A stretch of DNA of 64,000 nucleotides, from NCBI GenBank assembly GCA_946902985.2, contig OX336397.1, positions 183,152,813 to 183,216,812 on the forward strand, written 5' to 3'. Positions within the stretch are counted from its first letter, which is position 1. The number at the start of each line of letters is the position of its first letter. The position numbers and the translations under genes are program-made. Below, one piece after another: positions 33,754 to 43,615 of this stretch. The notes beneath the pieces were generated by a model. That model searched no databases. It saw only the letters and a program-made list of their open reading frames with translations, and was not told the DNA's origin. Source of the DNA: Meconema thalassinum (lineage: Eukaryota > Arthropoda > Insecta > Orthoptera > Tettigoniidae).

Positions 33754-33905
33754 AGTAGTGTGTTTTGGCCGGTTCTATACCCACCTCCACCTCCCCACCT
33801 CACAAGATGGCGGCGACGCGATATCTCTCGAACGCAATGTCGGATTTTGACAAATGAGGTGTCATTAAACTCGGGCTGACACCCCCTTTCCAATGGACAA
33901 CATAT
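33754..33905. repeat. Left terminal module of palindromic element
   Basis: Contains the terminus, a CCACCTCCACCTCCCCACCTC tract cut by sequence leading to AAGATGGCGGC, then ATATCTCTCGAACGC and GACAAATGAGGTGTC. The same order, reversed, is at 48,650-48,804; the G/C-rich part recurs near the centre (40,690-40,730 and 41,865-41,905) and the latter part recurs at 8376-9165. Confidence 0.7.
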
Positions 33906-34162
33906 TTCAACCCCAAAAATAAAACCTACCCCTACTAGAGGGTGAAATTGAATTTTTAGAGAATCTCTGTTACCAATTACAACATGTGAGAGTTTGAATG
34001 CCGATATGGATTTAAACGTTGTTCCACATAAAGTGCATATGTTCGGTGGAACGCCACTATGAGTTAGCATGCCCACTCATGGCTTTTGTAAGAGGGTGGG
34101 GGAGCGGATCCCTATAGATGGGTTATTGTTGACGGGTCATTATTGGCGGGATCATTGTTGTC

Positions 34163-34293
34163 GAGTCCTTGTGGACGAGTCCTTGTGGACGAGTCCTTGT
34201 GGACAAGTCCTTGTGGTCGAGTCCTTGTTGACAGGTCCTTGTGGACGAGTCCTTGTGGATGAGTCCCTTTGGACTGGTCCCTATGGACTAGCC
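34163..34293. repeat. 14-bp minisatellite, hairpin-prone units (left)
   Basis: About nine tandem copies of GAGTCCTTGTGGAC with variants. Each unit contains GTCC-TTGT-GGAC, a 4-bp inverted repeat. The right-arm copy (about 48,325-48,400) has fewer units, a clear length difference between arms. Confidence 0.85.
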
Positions 34294-35139
34294 CATGCAT
34301 TTATTTAAATTATGTCAAAGGGCCTAACTACATTTGTGTGTGTGTTGAACTGACGTTGTTCACTAATCCCCCACTACTATAATGGAATAACGATATGAAA
34401 GGAAAGTGATGAAATACATGTGAACACGTGTGAGATGTCATTATTAGCATTCTCCTTGTGAAACAAGTCACATCCTGTTTTGATTCATACGTGAGAAAAT
34501 GCGAGTTCATGTGTAATATGATCTAACACACAGGTGTTCACATGTGCACGTGCACGATAAGAGCTAACAAGTCACAACCTGTTTTGGCAGTGGTGGGAAT
34601 AAGGCTAGAGACATGTACGAGTAGTCAAATTACTCCGGCAGACAACCCCTTTCCTATGGATAGCTTATTTCCACTCAAAAATAAAATCTACCCCTACTAG
34701 GGGGTGAAATAATAATTTTTAGGTAAAAGTCGCTTTCCATGTGCAATATGTGGGAGTTTGTATGCCAATATGAAATTAAACTCGTTCCACATAAAGTGCA
34801 TGCATACAACTGAATGCCGCTATGATTTATTATTTTTGTTTTTTGTTTTACGAATGCGCAAATGGGGTTTTTGTAAGAGGGCGGGCTTTTTGAATAATGA
34901 TTTATAGATAGGTTTTTTTTTTACAAATTAACCAAAGATCCAAAAACTAATAGGTCATCGGCTTTTTAATATCTTATGAACTAAGAAAGCTAGGAACTTG
35001 TATGAGGGGTCGTTGAACTAAGAAAGCTAGGAACTTGTATGAGGGGTCGTTGGACTTGTGGTGACGCCCTGTTTTTGAATGTATTATTCATTTTTTGTCA
35101 AAAGGGCCTAACTGCACTTTCGTTAATATCTCGCTAACT

Positions 35140-35540
35140 AATAATCAGAGAGGGACAAGTGAGGTGTCACAAGACTCAGGATGGCCAACCCTTTTCCATG
35201 ACCAACGAATTTACCCAAAATACCCAAAACAGCAAGGTCATTGACCTAAGATTTTATAAACTTATCAGTAGAGAGGGTCAAGTGAGGTGTCATAGGACTA
35301 CGAATGGTTAACCCTTTCCCATGACCAATGAATTTACCTCAAAAATTCAAAACAGCAAGGTCATTGACCTGAAATTTTATAAACTAATAATCGGATATCA
35401 ACATGTGAGGTGTCATAGGACTTAGAATGGTCAACCCTTTCCCATGGCTAATGAATTTACCCAAAAATACCCAATACATCAAGGTCATCGACCTGAGATT
35501 TTATAAACTTATAATCGGATATGGACATGTGAAATGTTTA
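35140..35540. repeat. ~122-bp tandem repeat, about 3.3 units (left arm)
   Basis: Units share GTGAGGTGTCA, ACCCTTTCCCATG, AAGGTCATTGACCT and ATTTTATAAACT. AAGGTCATTGACCT is a perfect inverted AGGTCA pair spaced by two bases apart from the core, reminiscent of a nuclear-receptor half-site palindrome. Confidence 0.8.
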
Positions 35541-36349
35541 CAGTGAGTGATGAAACATAGCTAGGTAGTGAAAGAATTATTGTAGGCTACATGTATGGTG
35601 ACTGACAAATCTCTCACCATTGGAACTTGTTTTCAGATCAAACTGCAGTACAGAGAGGGTATAGGTTGTAGGTATGGGATAATAAATGACAAATGGTGTA
35701 TACAAAATCTGATTAATCGATTCAAGAAATAAGAGTAGTCAATCTTGAATTGATTGGTTAAATAGGATAGCTATAATCCAAAATGGTGACTACATTGAAC
35801 TAAACTGAACCAAGCTGAATCAAATCCAACCAAACCGAACCAAACTTAATCAAAAACAAGCCAATGGTTTAAGTGTAAAACTTGTGGTTGAATGTAGGCA
35901 TTGGTAATGTCAGAAAGGAAAGGGATAACGCTCTACCTATAGAGGGTAGGTAAAGCTAGTGCATGATGCTAATGCACACACACAAGTACATGAAACACAC
36001 ACAACTAACCTATACTGTTTTTATGGGTTGACTGTTAAAACTTGCTCAGTGGTTACTGGGACAAGATGGTCGCTACACACAACAAGCGTTAAATACTTGA
36101 GGCTAATAATCTACACACACACACACAAACACACACTTGTACTAAACTAAACTGTCTTGCTGACAGTGCTCACACAGTAGGCAGATGACAGAAATGCTTG
36201 GCTAACAGAAATACAATCATTTCCGGTTGTCTAATGTTACCAGCTAACCATTTTGTGCTGCAGTGGCGAGCACATGTGCCACTTACACTAGAGATTTTAA
36301 CTCGATTTCAAGCTCTAAGTCCTAGAACGATTCAAACTAAGAAAAAAGG

Positions 36350-36428
36350 ACATGGTGGCGCAGTGGTTAAGCTGTTAGCCTTTCACTAAAGTGGACTAGG
36401 GTTTGAATTCAGGTGAATACGCATGTCA
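36350..36428 (+). repeat. tRNA-like Pol III element, left arm
   Basis: Contains an A-box-like TGGCGCAGTGG and a B-box-like GGTTTGAATTC 50 bp apart, with GACATG...CATGTC able to pair as an acceptor stem. The anticodon arm is poor, so it is a tRNA-derived SINE head or a pseudo-tRNA, not a working tRNA. Mirrored at 46,190-46,268. Confidence 0.5.
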
Positions 36429-37499
36429 TAAACATATAAAAAAAAGCAGAGATAATGTTTTAAACCGATTACACTCGTCTCTTTTCAAATTATTACTTGG
36501 ATTACAAATACAAAGGTGGACTGGGTGTGATATACAGTTAATGCTGCCTATCGCACACTAGCTGTAAGGAAGCCATATGTAGAGCTATATGTAGAGAACT
36601 ACCTAGCGATTTCATGAACTGGTATAGCTATGTCACATAAACGGTGCCGGATACAATCCAGCAACTATAATTCGTATCTTGCGGAACAGAGAAAATGCAC
36701 TTTTGCCTTGATGGATAACAAATGTGTGCAGACGAATGACCTACGCATTAGCCTAGCAAGGGGTTATAACCACGAGGAGGAGGTGTGATTTCTATATTGT
36801 ATTGTTTAGAGACATGGCTTTTGTAACCAGTAGATTTAATTGATTTAGTCTTTTGTAAATATTTATTTTTGTAATTGTAAATAGTTAATTTTTTGTAAAT
36901 TGTGGAAACCATTTATTTTTGTAATGGTAAATGTTAAATGTATAATTAAAGTTCTTTGGGATGAGTGTGCATGTCAATGATGTTTTTAGGGATAAATAGA
37001 GTGGTTGTGTGTTTGTTCTCAAAGACAGGTAAGGTTGTGTGGATGTATGACTACACAGAAAGAGAGAGAGAGAGAGTAGAAACAGCCTTACCTGCAGTAG
37101 TAATAGTAGACCTCTATGTTTTGCATACACATAGACAGACTGTACGATCGCAATGGCCAAGCACTCACATTAACACCATTTACAAAATCTTAAAATGAAA
37201 AAATCATGTTTCGCAAATATGAACTTTTGACATAAACAAAATAAAAATAAAATGTGTAAACAACAAATTGGAAAATCCATGTTTCCATATCATGAAATTC
37301 AAAAACTTTAAACTGACATTTAAAAGAAATGCAAATGGAAAATTGACAAATTGTAATGTGTGAAATGTGAAAATGAACAAATGGCTATCATTATTAAAAA
37401 AATAAAATTAAAAAATGGTGCTGTATGGTTGAGGTGTGAATCAAACCCTACTTATTTTGGACCACCCGAGACTGAGTATACTTGTTTTAGTCCTCATAC

Positions 37500-37700
37500 C
37501 ACTTTTTAAATTTTGTGTTAAAGCTAGGAATTGAACCCAAGAGCTTGTAGGGGGAGACAAAGGTTAGAATATGTTAAACAGATAGCCTTGAATGTAGGAT
37601 GTGGTAGCTATATAGAAATGAAACGATTAGCTCGGGACAGATAGGCACTGAGATCTGCATCAAACCAGTCAAAGGACTAAAGACTCAAACAACAACATGT
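37500..37700 (-). repeat. LINE 3'-tail fragment, left arm
   Basis: Reverse complement contains TTTGACTGGTTTGATGCAG and ATAGCTACCACATCCTACAT, which match TTTGACTGATTTGATGCAG and ATAGCTACCACACTCTACAT at 56,866-56,950, the 3' end of the LINE at 56,860-57,749. Mirrored at 44,936-45,140. Confidence 0.7.
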
Positions 37701-37977
37701 ACATTCACCAAAATATTGTTGTGTAACGCTAAATGTTAGTCAACGAACAGTAATGCATTACTAAATCCCATAACACGATACCAAGGAGCTTTTCTAAAAT
37801 GATTTTAAAATGCCTTTAACCCTATATTGAACACCCAGTTCACAAGACTCCTAACTGCAATGTTATGGTAAAACAAAACAAGATCTATATTTCAAAACAA
37901 GCAAGTGGTTTAGCCAATGTATACTGGAAAAAGTTTTGTAAACACTCAAGTCCTCAAGACCAATTAAATTAGTAACT

Positions 37978-38062
37978 GTCAGGTTGGCCGAGTGGTTAAG
38001 GTGTTTGACTTAAGATCAAATTTCTGTATAAGGAAGCAAGGGTTCGAATCCCTTACCTGACA
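37978..38062 (+). tRNA. trnL-TAA: tRNA-Leu(TAA), left arm
   Basis: An 85-nt class II tRNA. The acceptor stem GTCAGGT/ACCTGAC pairs fully with discriminator A; the A box is TGGCCGAGTGG, the anticodon stem TTTGA/TCAAA encloses loop CTTAAGA with anticodon TAA, there is a long variable arm, and the T arm AGGG-TTCGAAT-CCCT is intact. The sequence is followed by no encoded CCA. A perfect second copy lies inverted in the right arm. It looks functional. Confidence 0.9.
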
Positions 38063-38337
38063 TAACTATTGCCTTAACATGGCTTGGCCACTCTGTATTA
38101 TTATGATACTCGGTACACAAACCATAGATATAGTGTATTGTTTAAGGCCACTCTCTTTCTGAACATAGTCAGAGACTGTTGATGGTTAACAATTGTATTA
38201 ATAGTGGGACATGGGGATAGCAATTAAGAAAAAAAACAGCCAATACCCATACAATATTTTTATTCATTTAGTTTTTTTTACAATAGTTACACACTGAATA
38301 CAACTTTTTATCTCTTTACCATTGTTTGATATAGATT

Positions 38338-39003
38338 TTAAACACAACGCTTGTTGTAGATCCTTTTACAACTTTCTCCAGGTACTCTTGTTCTTAAAAA
38401 CTGGGGAAGCCGCAATGGTTTTATAGACATTAAACCCTCATCCTCTTCTTTTTCATTATCATCATTATCATTATCATCATCATCATTATAAATATTATCT
38501 TTATAATTATTATAGTCATTGTCACCATTATTATCATCATCATCATCATCATCCTCAACATCACTAGAACTATCCAATTCCTTTTTTTCCTTTTCAAAAG
38601 GGACCTCTTGAAGAGTCTGTGTTGCTTTTGATAGTGTTACGGTTTTATTGAACGTTGACAACTGTCCTAACATGACTTTTTGAGGAGATAAATGTTTTTT
38701 CACAAGGAAGTCACTATGTTGAGTAACACTATGTTTTTGTTGGGCTTGCTTTTTCTTGTTCTTTTGATCATGTTTTGTTAACACTAACGGTGTTTCATTT
38801 GGTATACCACATTGATGAGTACCCACACTTAAGACCTCACCATGTTTACTTTTTAGATGACCTAGACATTTTGTTGTTCTTTGTTTTGAGCACTGCCAAA
38901 ATATGATGCCATTCGCATTTTCTCGCTTATAGTTATAAGAGTACCCATGATACAGAGCACGTGGTTTACCTTTATTGGTTATAGTATATTCCATAGTAGC
39001 CAC
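38338..39003 (-). CDS. FLYWCH zinc-finger protein with acidic tail, left arm copy
   Basis: A 221-codon intact frame. Residues ~6-65 form a FLYWCH domain: TNKGKPRALYHGYSY, then WQC (Cys38), KC (Cys46) and TH (His63), with Cys65 where a second His is usual. Residues ~75-90 are Lys/Gln-rich. Residues 99-112 (FLVKKHLSPQKVML) and 125-150 (ATQTLQE, then DSSSDVEDD) match the acidic-linker protein of the Polinton at 6021-6383. An Asp/Asn run follows, then a short basic tail ending KRCV. FLYWCH domains bind DNA or protein; a role in binding the element ends or recruiting Polinton proteins is speculation. The gene reads outward from the centre, away from the minisatellites at 39,080. Confidence 0.8.
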   Translation of the reverse strand: MATMEYTITNKGKPRALYHGYSYNYKRENANGIIFWQCSKQRTTKCLGHLKSKHGEVLSVGTHQCGIPNETPLVLTKHDQKNKKKQAQQKHSVTQHSDFLVKKHLSPQKVMLGQLSTFNKTVTLSKATQTLQEVPFEKEKKELDSSSDVEDDDDDDDNNGDNDYNNYKDNIYNDDDDNDNDDNEKEEDEGLMSIKPLRLPQFLRTRVPGESCKRIYNKRCV

Positions 39004-39079
39004 TGACTTGTATAGTCGATCCGCCTACTACAAAGTTCTGAACACTTGTGGTGAAGGAATGATGTTGTGTTGACGTTTT

Positions 39080-39540
39080 ATGTTGGATGATGTTGTTGGT
39101 TTATGGTGGTGGCTTATGTTGATGACATATGTTGGTGACTTATGTTGGTGGCTCATGTTGGTGGCTTATGGTGGTGGCTTATGATGGTGGCTAATGTTGG
39201 TGGCTTATGGTGGCGGCTTATGATGGTGGTTTATGATGGTGGCTCATGTTGGTGGCTTATGTTGGTGGCTTATGATGGTGGCTTATGGTGGTGGCATATG
39301 ATGGTGGGTTATGGTGGTGGTTTATGGTGGCTTATGGTTGTGGCTTGTGGTGGCTTATGATGGTGGCTTATGTTGGTGGCTTATGATGGTGGCTTATGGT
39401 GGTGGCATATGATGGTGGGTTATGGTGGTGGTTTATGGTGGGTTATGGTTGTGGCTTGTGGTGGCTTATGATGGTGGCTTGTGGTGATGGCTTATGGTGG
39501 TGACTTATAGTGGTGGCCTATGTTGGTGGCTTATTTTTGG
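39080..39540. repeat. GGTGGCTTATG minisatellite, left arm
   Basis: Dozens of 9-13-bp units built from TTATGATGGTGGC and TTATGGTGGTGGC. Apparent frames within it encode only low-complexity VAYDGGLWWW-type repeats and are not genes. A mirrored array at 43,030-43,540 has similar but not identical unit order. Confidence 0.9.
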
Positions 39541-40090
39541 TGGTTTACGTTAATACCTTATTTGTAATGGCTTATTTGACAAGTTATTGTTGTCAATGTA
39601 TTTAGAGGATTTTTCTCTTGGTCTTGGAAAGTATTTCAACCCTTTTTTTTATGGTAACATAATGCTTACCGCCATGTTTGTAAGCAACAACAACACACTA
39701 AAATTCCAAGAATCCAAAGTACTCTAAGGTTAATGATTGTCTCTCAACTCCATTCAACGTCTAGTCAAAAACATTATATATATTTTTTCACATTTTTCAA
39801 AAAAGGTAAATTGGGAAAGTAGGCAATATGTTTAAACTAAAAATCATATCAAATCATATGCTAACTCCAACACTTACGTCTATCCCACCCTCAGTCAAAA
39901 AAATATAATATTCTTCAAATTTCTCTAAAACAGTATTTGGAAAGTAGGCCATATTTTGAAAACTAATCATCCTATAAAGTCATATATAGACTCAAACCAA
40001 TGGCTTTTATATCCTTAATCGTAAGAACAAAATATGGAATTTATGACATTTTTTCCAAAAATGTTCATTTTGTGTGTTTTAGATGGTTCT
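39541..40090. other. AT-rich stretch between minisatellite and central blocks
   Basis: Unique in the arm, mirrored at about 42,500-43,030. No gene, no recognised transposon. Confidence 0.5.
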
Positions 40091-41271
40091 AGCACCTCCT
40101 CCTCCTCACCCTCCTCCAAGATGGCGGCCGTAGCTTAACTTAACCTAGCCTAACCTAACAAGATGGCGGCCGTAGCTTAACTTAACCTAGCCTAACCTAA
40201 AGAGATGGCGGTTGTAGCCTAACTTAACCTAGCCTAACCTCACCTACGAGGTGTGATGAAAAAGTTCCAAAAATGTGGCTGCAACTTAACCAAACCTAGC
40301 CTAGCCTAACCTAACCTAACCTACAAGGTGTGATCAAAAAGTTCCAAAATGGCGGCCGTAGCATCACTTAACCTTACCTAACTTAACCTAAACCTACGAG
40401 GTGTGATCAAAAGTTTTTCAAGATAGTGGTCATAGCTTAACTGAACCTTGCCTAACCTAACCTAACCTAAACCTACGAAGTGTGGTCATATAGTTCCAAG
40501 ATGGAGGTCGTAGCTTAACTCAACCTAACCTAACCCTACGAGGTGTGATCAAAAAGTTCCAAAAATGGCTGCCGTAGCTTAACTTAACCTTTGAGTCATT
40601 TTTTAACGGGTCCCGGAGGACGGGTCCTTGTTGACGGGTCCCTGTGGCGGGTCCCTTTGACATAATTTGGAAAAAATGTTTTGAGGGGTTCTAAATCCAC
40701 CTCCACCTCCCCACCTCCAAGATGGCGGCCGTAGCTTAACTTAACCTAGCCTAATCTAACAAGATGGCGGCCGTAGCTTAACTTAACCTAGCCTAACCTA
40801 ACAAGATGTCGGCCGTAGCTTAACTTAACCTAGCCTAACCTAACCTGACCTACGAGGTGTGATCAAAAAGTTCCAAAAATGTGGCTGCAACTTAACCAAA
40901 CCTAGCCTAGCCTAACCTAACCTAACCTACAAGGTGTGATCAAAAAGTTCCAAAAATGGCGGCCGTAGCTTCACTTAACCTAACCTAACTTAACCTAAAC
41001 CTACGAGGTGTGATCAAAAATTTTTCAAAATAGTGGTCATAGCTTACCTGAACCTTGTCTAACCTAACCTAACCTAACCTAAACCTACGAAGTGTGGTCA
41101 TAAAGTTCCAAGATGGAGGCCGTAGCCTAACCTAACATAACCTAACCTACGAGGTGTGATCAAAAAGTTCCAAAAATGGCTGCCGTAGCTTAACTTAACC
41201 TTTGAGTCATTTTTTTAACGGGTCCCGGAGGACGGGTCTTTGTTGACGGGTCCCTGTGGCGGGTCCCCTTT
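40090..41271. repeat. Two ~600-bp blocks of telomere-like tandem repeats, left arm
   Basis: Each block opens with a CCACCTCC-rich tract and AAGATGGCGGCCGTAGC units, continues with ~80-bp units of ACGAGGTGTGATCAAAAAG plus TTCCAAAAATGGC and a CCTAA-rich tract (up to four CCTAA units in a row), and closes with 14-bp GGGTCC...-type units. The two blocks begin near 40,095 and 40,690. CCTAA/TTAGG is the insect telomere unit; AAGATGGCGGC is a YY1/PHO-type motif. Confidence 0.85.
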
Positions 41272-41318
41272 GACATAATTTGGATAAAATGCAAGGGCCA
41301 GTCCATAGGGATTAGTCC
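41272..41318. other. 47-nt spacer at the palindrome centre
   Basis: The spacer holds GACATAATTTGGATAAAATG then GCAAGGGCCAGTCCATAGGG. The same motif order occurs near both outer ends (GACATAATTTAAATAAATG at 48,298 with CTAGTCCATAGGG following, and its inverse at 34,270-34,320), so the centre repeats a sub-terminal sequence. Confidence 0.75.
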
Positions 41319-42490
41319 AAAGGACCCGCCCACAGGGACCCGTCAACAAGGACCCGTCCTCCGGGACCCGTTAAAAAAATGACTCAAAGGTTAAGTTAAG
41401 CTACGGCAGCCATTTTTGGAACTTTTTGATCACACCTCGAAGGTTAGGTTAGGTTAGGTTAGGCTACGGCCTCCATCTTGGAACTTTATGACCACACTTC
41501 GTAGGTTTAGGTTAGGTTAGGTTAGGTTAGACAAGGTTCAGTTAAGCTATGACCACTATTTTGAAAAATTTTTGATCACACCTCGTAGGTTTAGGTTAAG
41601 TTAGGTTAGGTTAAGTGAAGCTACGGCCGCCATTTTTGGAACTTTTTGATCACACCTTGTAGGTTAGGTTAGGTTAGGCTAGGCTAGGTTTGGTTAAGTT
41701 GCAGCCACATTTTTGGAACTTTTTGATCACACCTCGTAGGTCAGGTTAGGTTAGGCTAGGTTAAGTTAAGCTACGGCCGACATCTTGTTAGGTTAGGCTA
41801 GGTTAAGTTAAGCTACGGCCGCCATCTTGTTAGGCTAGGCTAGGTTAAGTTAAGCTACGGCCGCCATCTTGGAGGTGGGGAGGTGGAGGTGGATTTAGAA
41901 CCCCTCAAAACACTTTTTCCAAATTATGTCAAAGGGACCCGCCACAGGGACCCGTCAACAAGGACCCGTCCTCCGGGACCCGTTAAAAAATGACTCAAAG
42001 GTTAAGTTAAGCTACGGCAGCCATTTTTGGAACTTTTTGATCACACCTCGTAGGGTTAGGTTAGGTTGAGTTAAGCTACGACCTCCATCTTGGAACTATA
42101 TGACCACACTTCGTAGGTTTAGGTTAGGTTAGTTTAGGCAAGGTTCAGTTAAGCTATGACCACTATCTTGAAAAACTTTTGATCACACCTCGTAGGTTTA
42201 GGTTAAGTTAGGTAAGGTTAAGTGAAGCTACGGCCGCCATTTTGGAACATTTTGATCACACCTTGTAGGTTAGGTTAGGTTAGGCTAGGCTAGGTTTGGT
42301 TAAGTTGCAGCCACATTTTTGGAACTTTTTGATCACACCTCGTAGGTGAGGTTAGGTTAGGCTAGGTTAAGTTAGGCTACAACCGCCATCTCTTTAGGTT
42401 AGGCTAGGTTAAGTTAAGCTACGGCCACCATCTTGTTAGGTTAGGCTAGGTTAAGTTAAGCTACGGCCGCCATCTTGGAGGAGGGTGAGG
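41319..42490. repeat. Two ~600-bp blocks of telomere-like tandem repeats, right arm
   Basis: Inverted copy of 40,090-41,271, reading as GGTTA/TTAGG tracts with GCCGCCATCTTG motifs, and 14-bp GGACCCGTC-type units at 41,320-41,372 and 41,935-41,985. Small differences in unit number and bases from the left arm. Confidence 0.85.
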
Positions 42491-43029
42491 AGGAGGAGGT
42501 GCTAGAACCATCTAAAACACACAAAATGAACATTTTTGGAAAAAATGTCAAAAATTCCATATTTTGTTCTTACGATTAAGGATATAAAAGCCATTGGTTT
42601 GAGTCTATATATGACTTTATAGGATGATTAGTTTTCAAAATATGGCCTACTTTCCAAATACTGTTTTAGAGAAATTTGAAGAATATTATATTTTTTGACT
42701 GAGGGTGGAATAGACGTAGGTGTTGGAGTTAGCATATGATTTGATATGATTTTTAGTTTAAACATATAGTCTACTTTCCCAATTTACCTTTTTTGAAAAA
42801 TGTGAAAAAATATATATAATGTTTTTGACTAGACGTTGAATGGAGTTGAGAGACAATCATTAACCTTAGAGTACTTTGGATTCTTGGAATTTTAGTGTGT
42901 TGTTGTTGCTTACAAACATGGCGGTAAGCATTATGTTACCATAAAAAAAAGGGTTGAAATACCTTCCAAGACCAAGAGAAAAATCCTCTAAATACATTGA
43001 CAACAATAACTTGTCAAATAAGCCATTAC

Positions 43030-43540
43030 AAATAAGGTATTAACGTAAACCACCAAAAATAAGCCACCAACATAGGCCACCACTATAAGTCACCACCATA
43101 AGCCATCACCACAAGCCACCATCATAAGCCACCTCAAGCCACAACCATAAGCCACCATAAACCACCACCATAACCCACCATCATATGCCACCACCATAAG
43201 CCACCATCATAAGCCACCAACATAAGCCACCAACATAAGCCACCATCATAAACCACCATCATAAGCCACCACAAGCCACAACCATAAGCCACCATAAACC
43301 ACCACCATAACCCACCATCATATGCCACCACCATAAGCCACCATCATAAGCCACCAACATAAGCCACCAACATGAGCCACCATCATAAACCACCATCATA
43401 AGCCGCCACCATAAGCCACCAACATAAGCCACCATCATAAGCCACCACCATAAGCCACCAACATAAGCCACCAACATAAGTCACCAACATATGTCATCAA
43501 CATAAGCCACCACCATAAACCAACAACATCATCCAACATA
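43030..43540. repeat. CATAAGCCACC minisatellite, right arm
   Basis: Inverted counterpart of 39,080-39,540. Low-complexity frames only. Confidence 0.9.
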
Positions 43541-43615
43541 AAACGTTAACACAACATCATTCTTTCACCACAAGTGTTCAGAACTTTGTAGTAGGCGGAT
43601 CGACTATACAAGTCA

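Noticed and set aside
36350..36428. A functional tRNA gene
   Set aside because: A and B boxes are present, but the anticodon and T arms do not fold well; kept only as a tRNA-like element.
36885..37160. 91-codon frame present in both palindrome arms (also 45,455-45,730)
   Set aside because: Its conservation follows from arm identity. Composition is low complexity around a GAGA microsatellite, with no domain and no start context.
38338..38520. Calling the acidic run of the FLYWCH protein a calcium-binding domain
   Set aside because: It is a trinucleotide-like GAT/AAT repeat of variable length between arms with no EF-hand spacing.
39142..39360. Trp/Gly-rich frames in the minisatellites (also 43,134-43,477)
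   Set aside because: They are translations of a 9-13-bp tandem repeat and have no protein features beyond it.
40090..42490. An interstitial or true telomere
   Set aside because: CCTAA runs are at most about four units, split by other repeat units and mirrored about the element centre, so they belong to the element.
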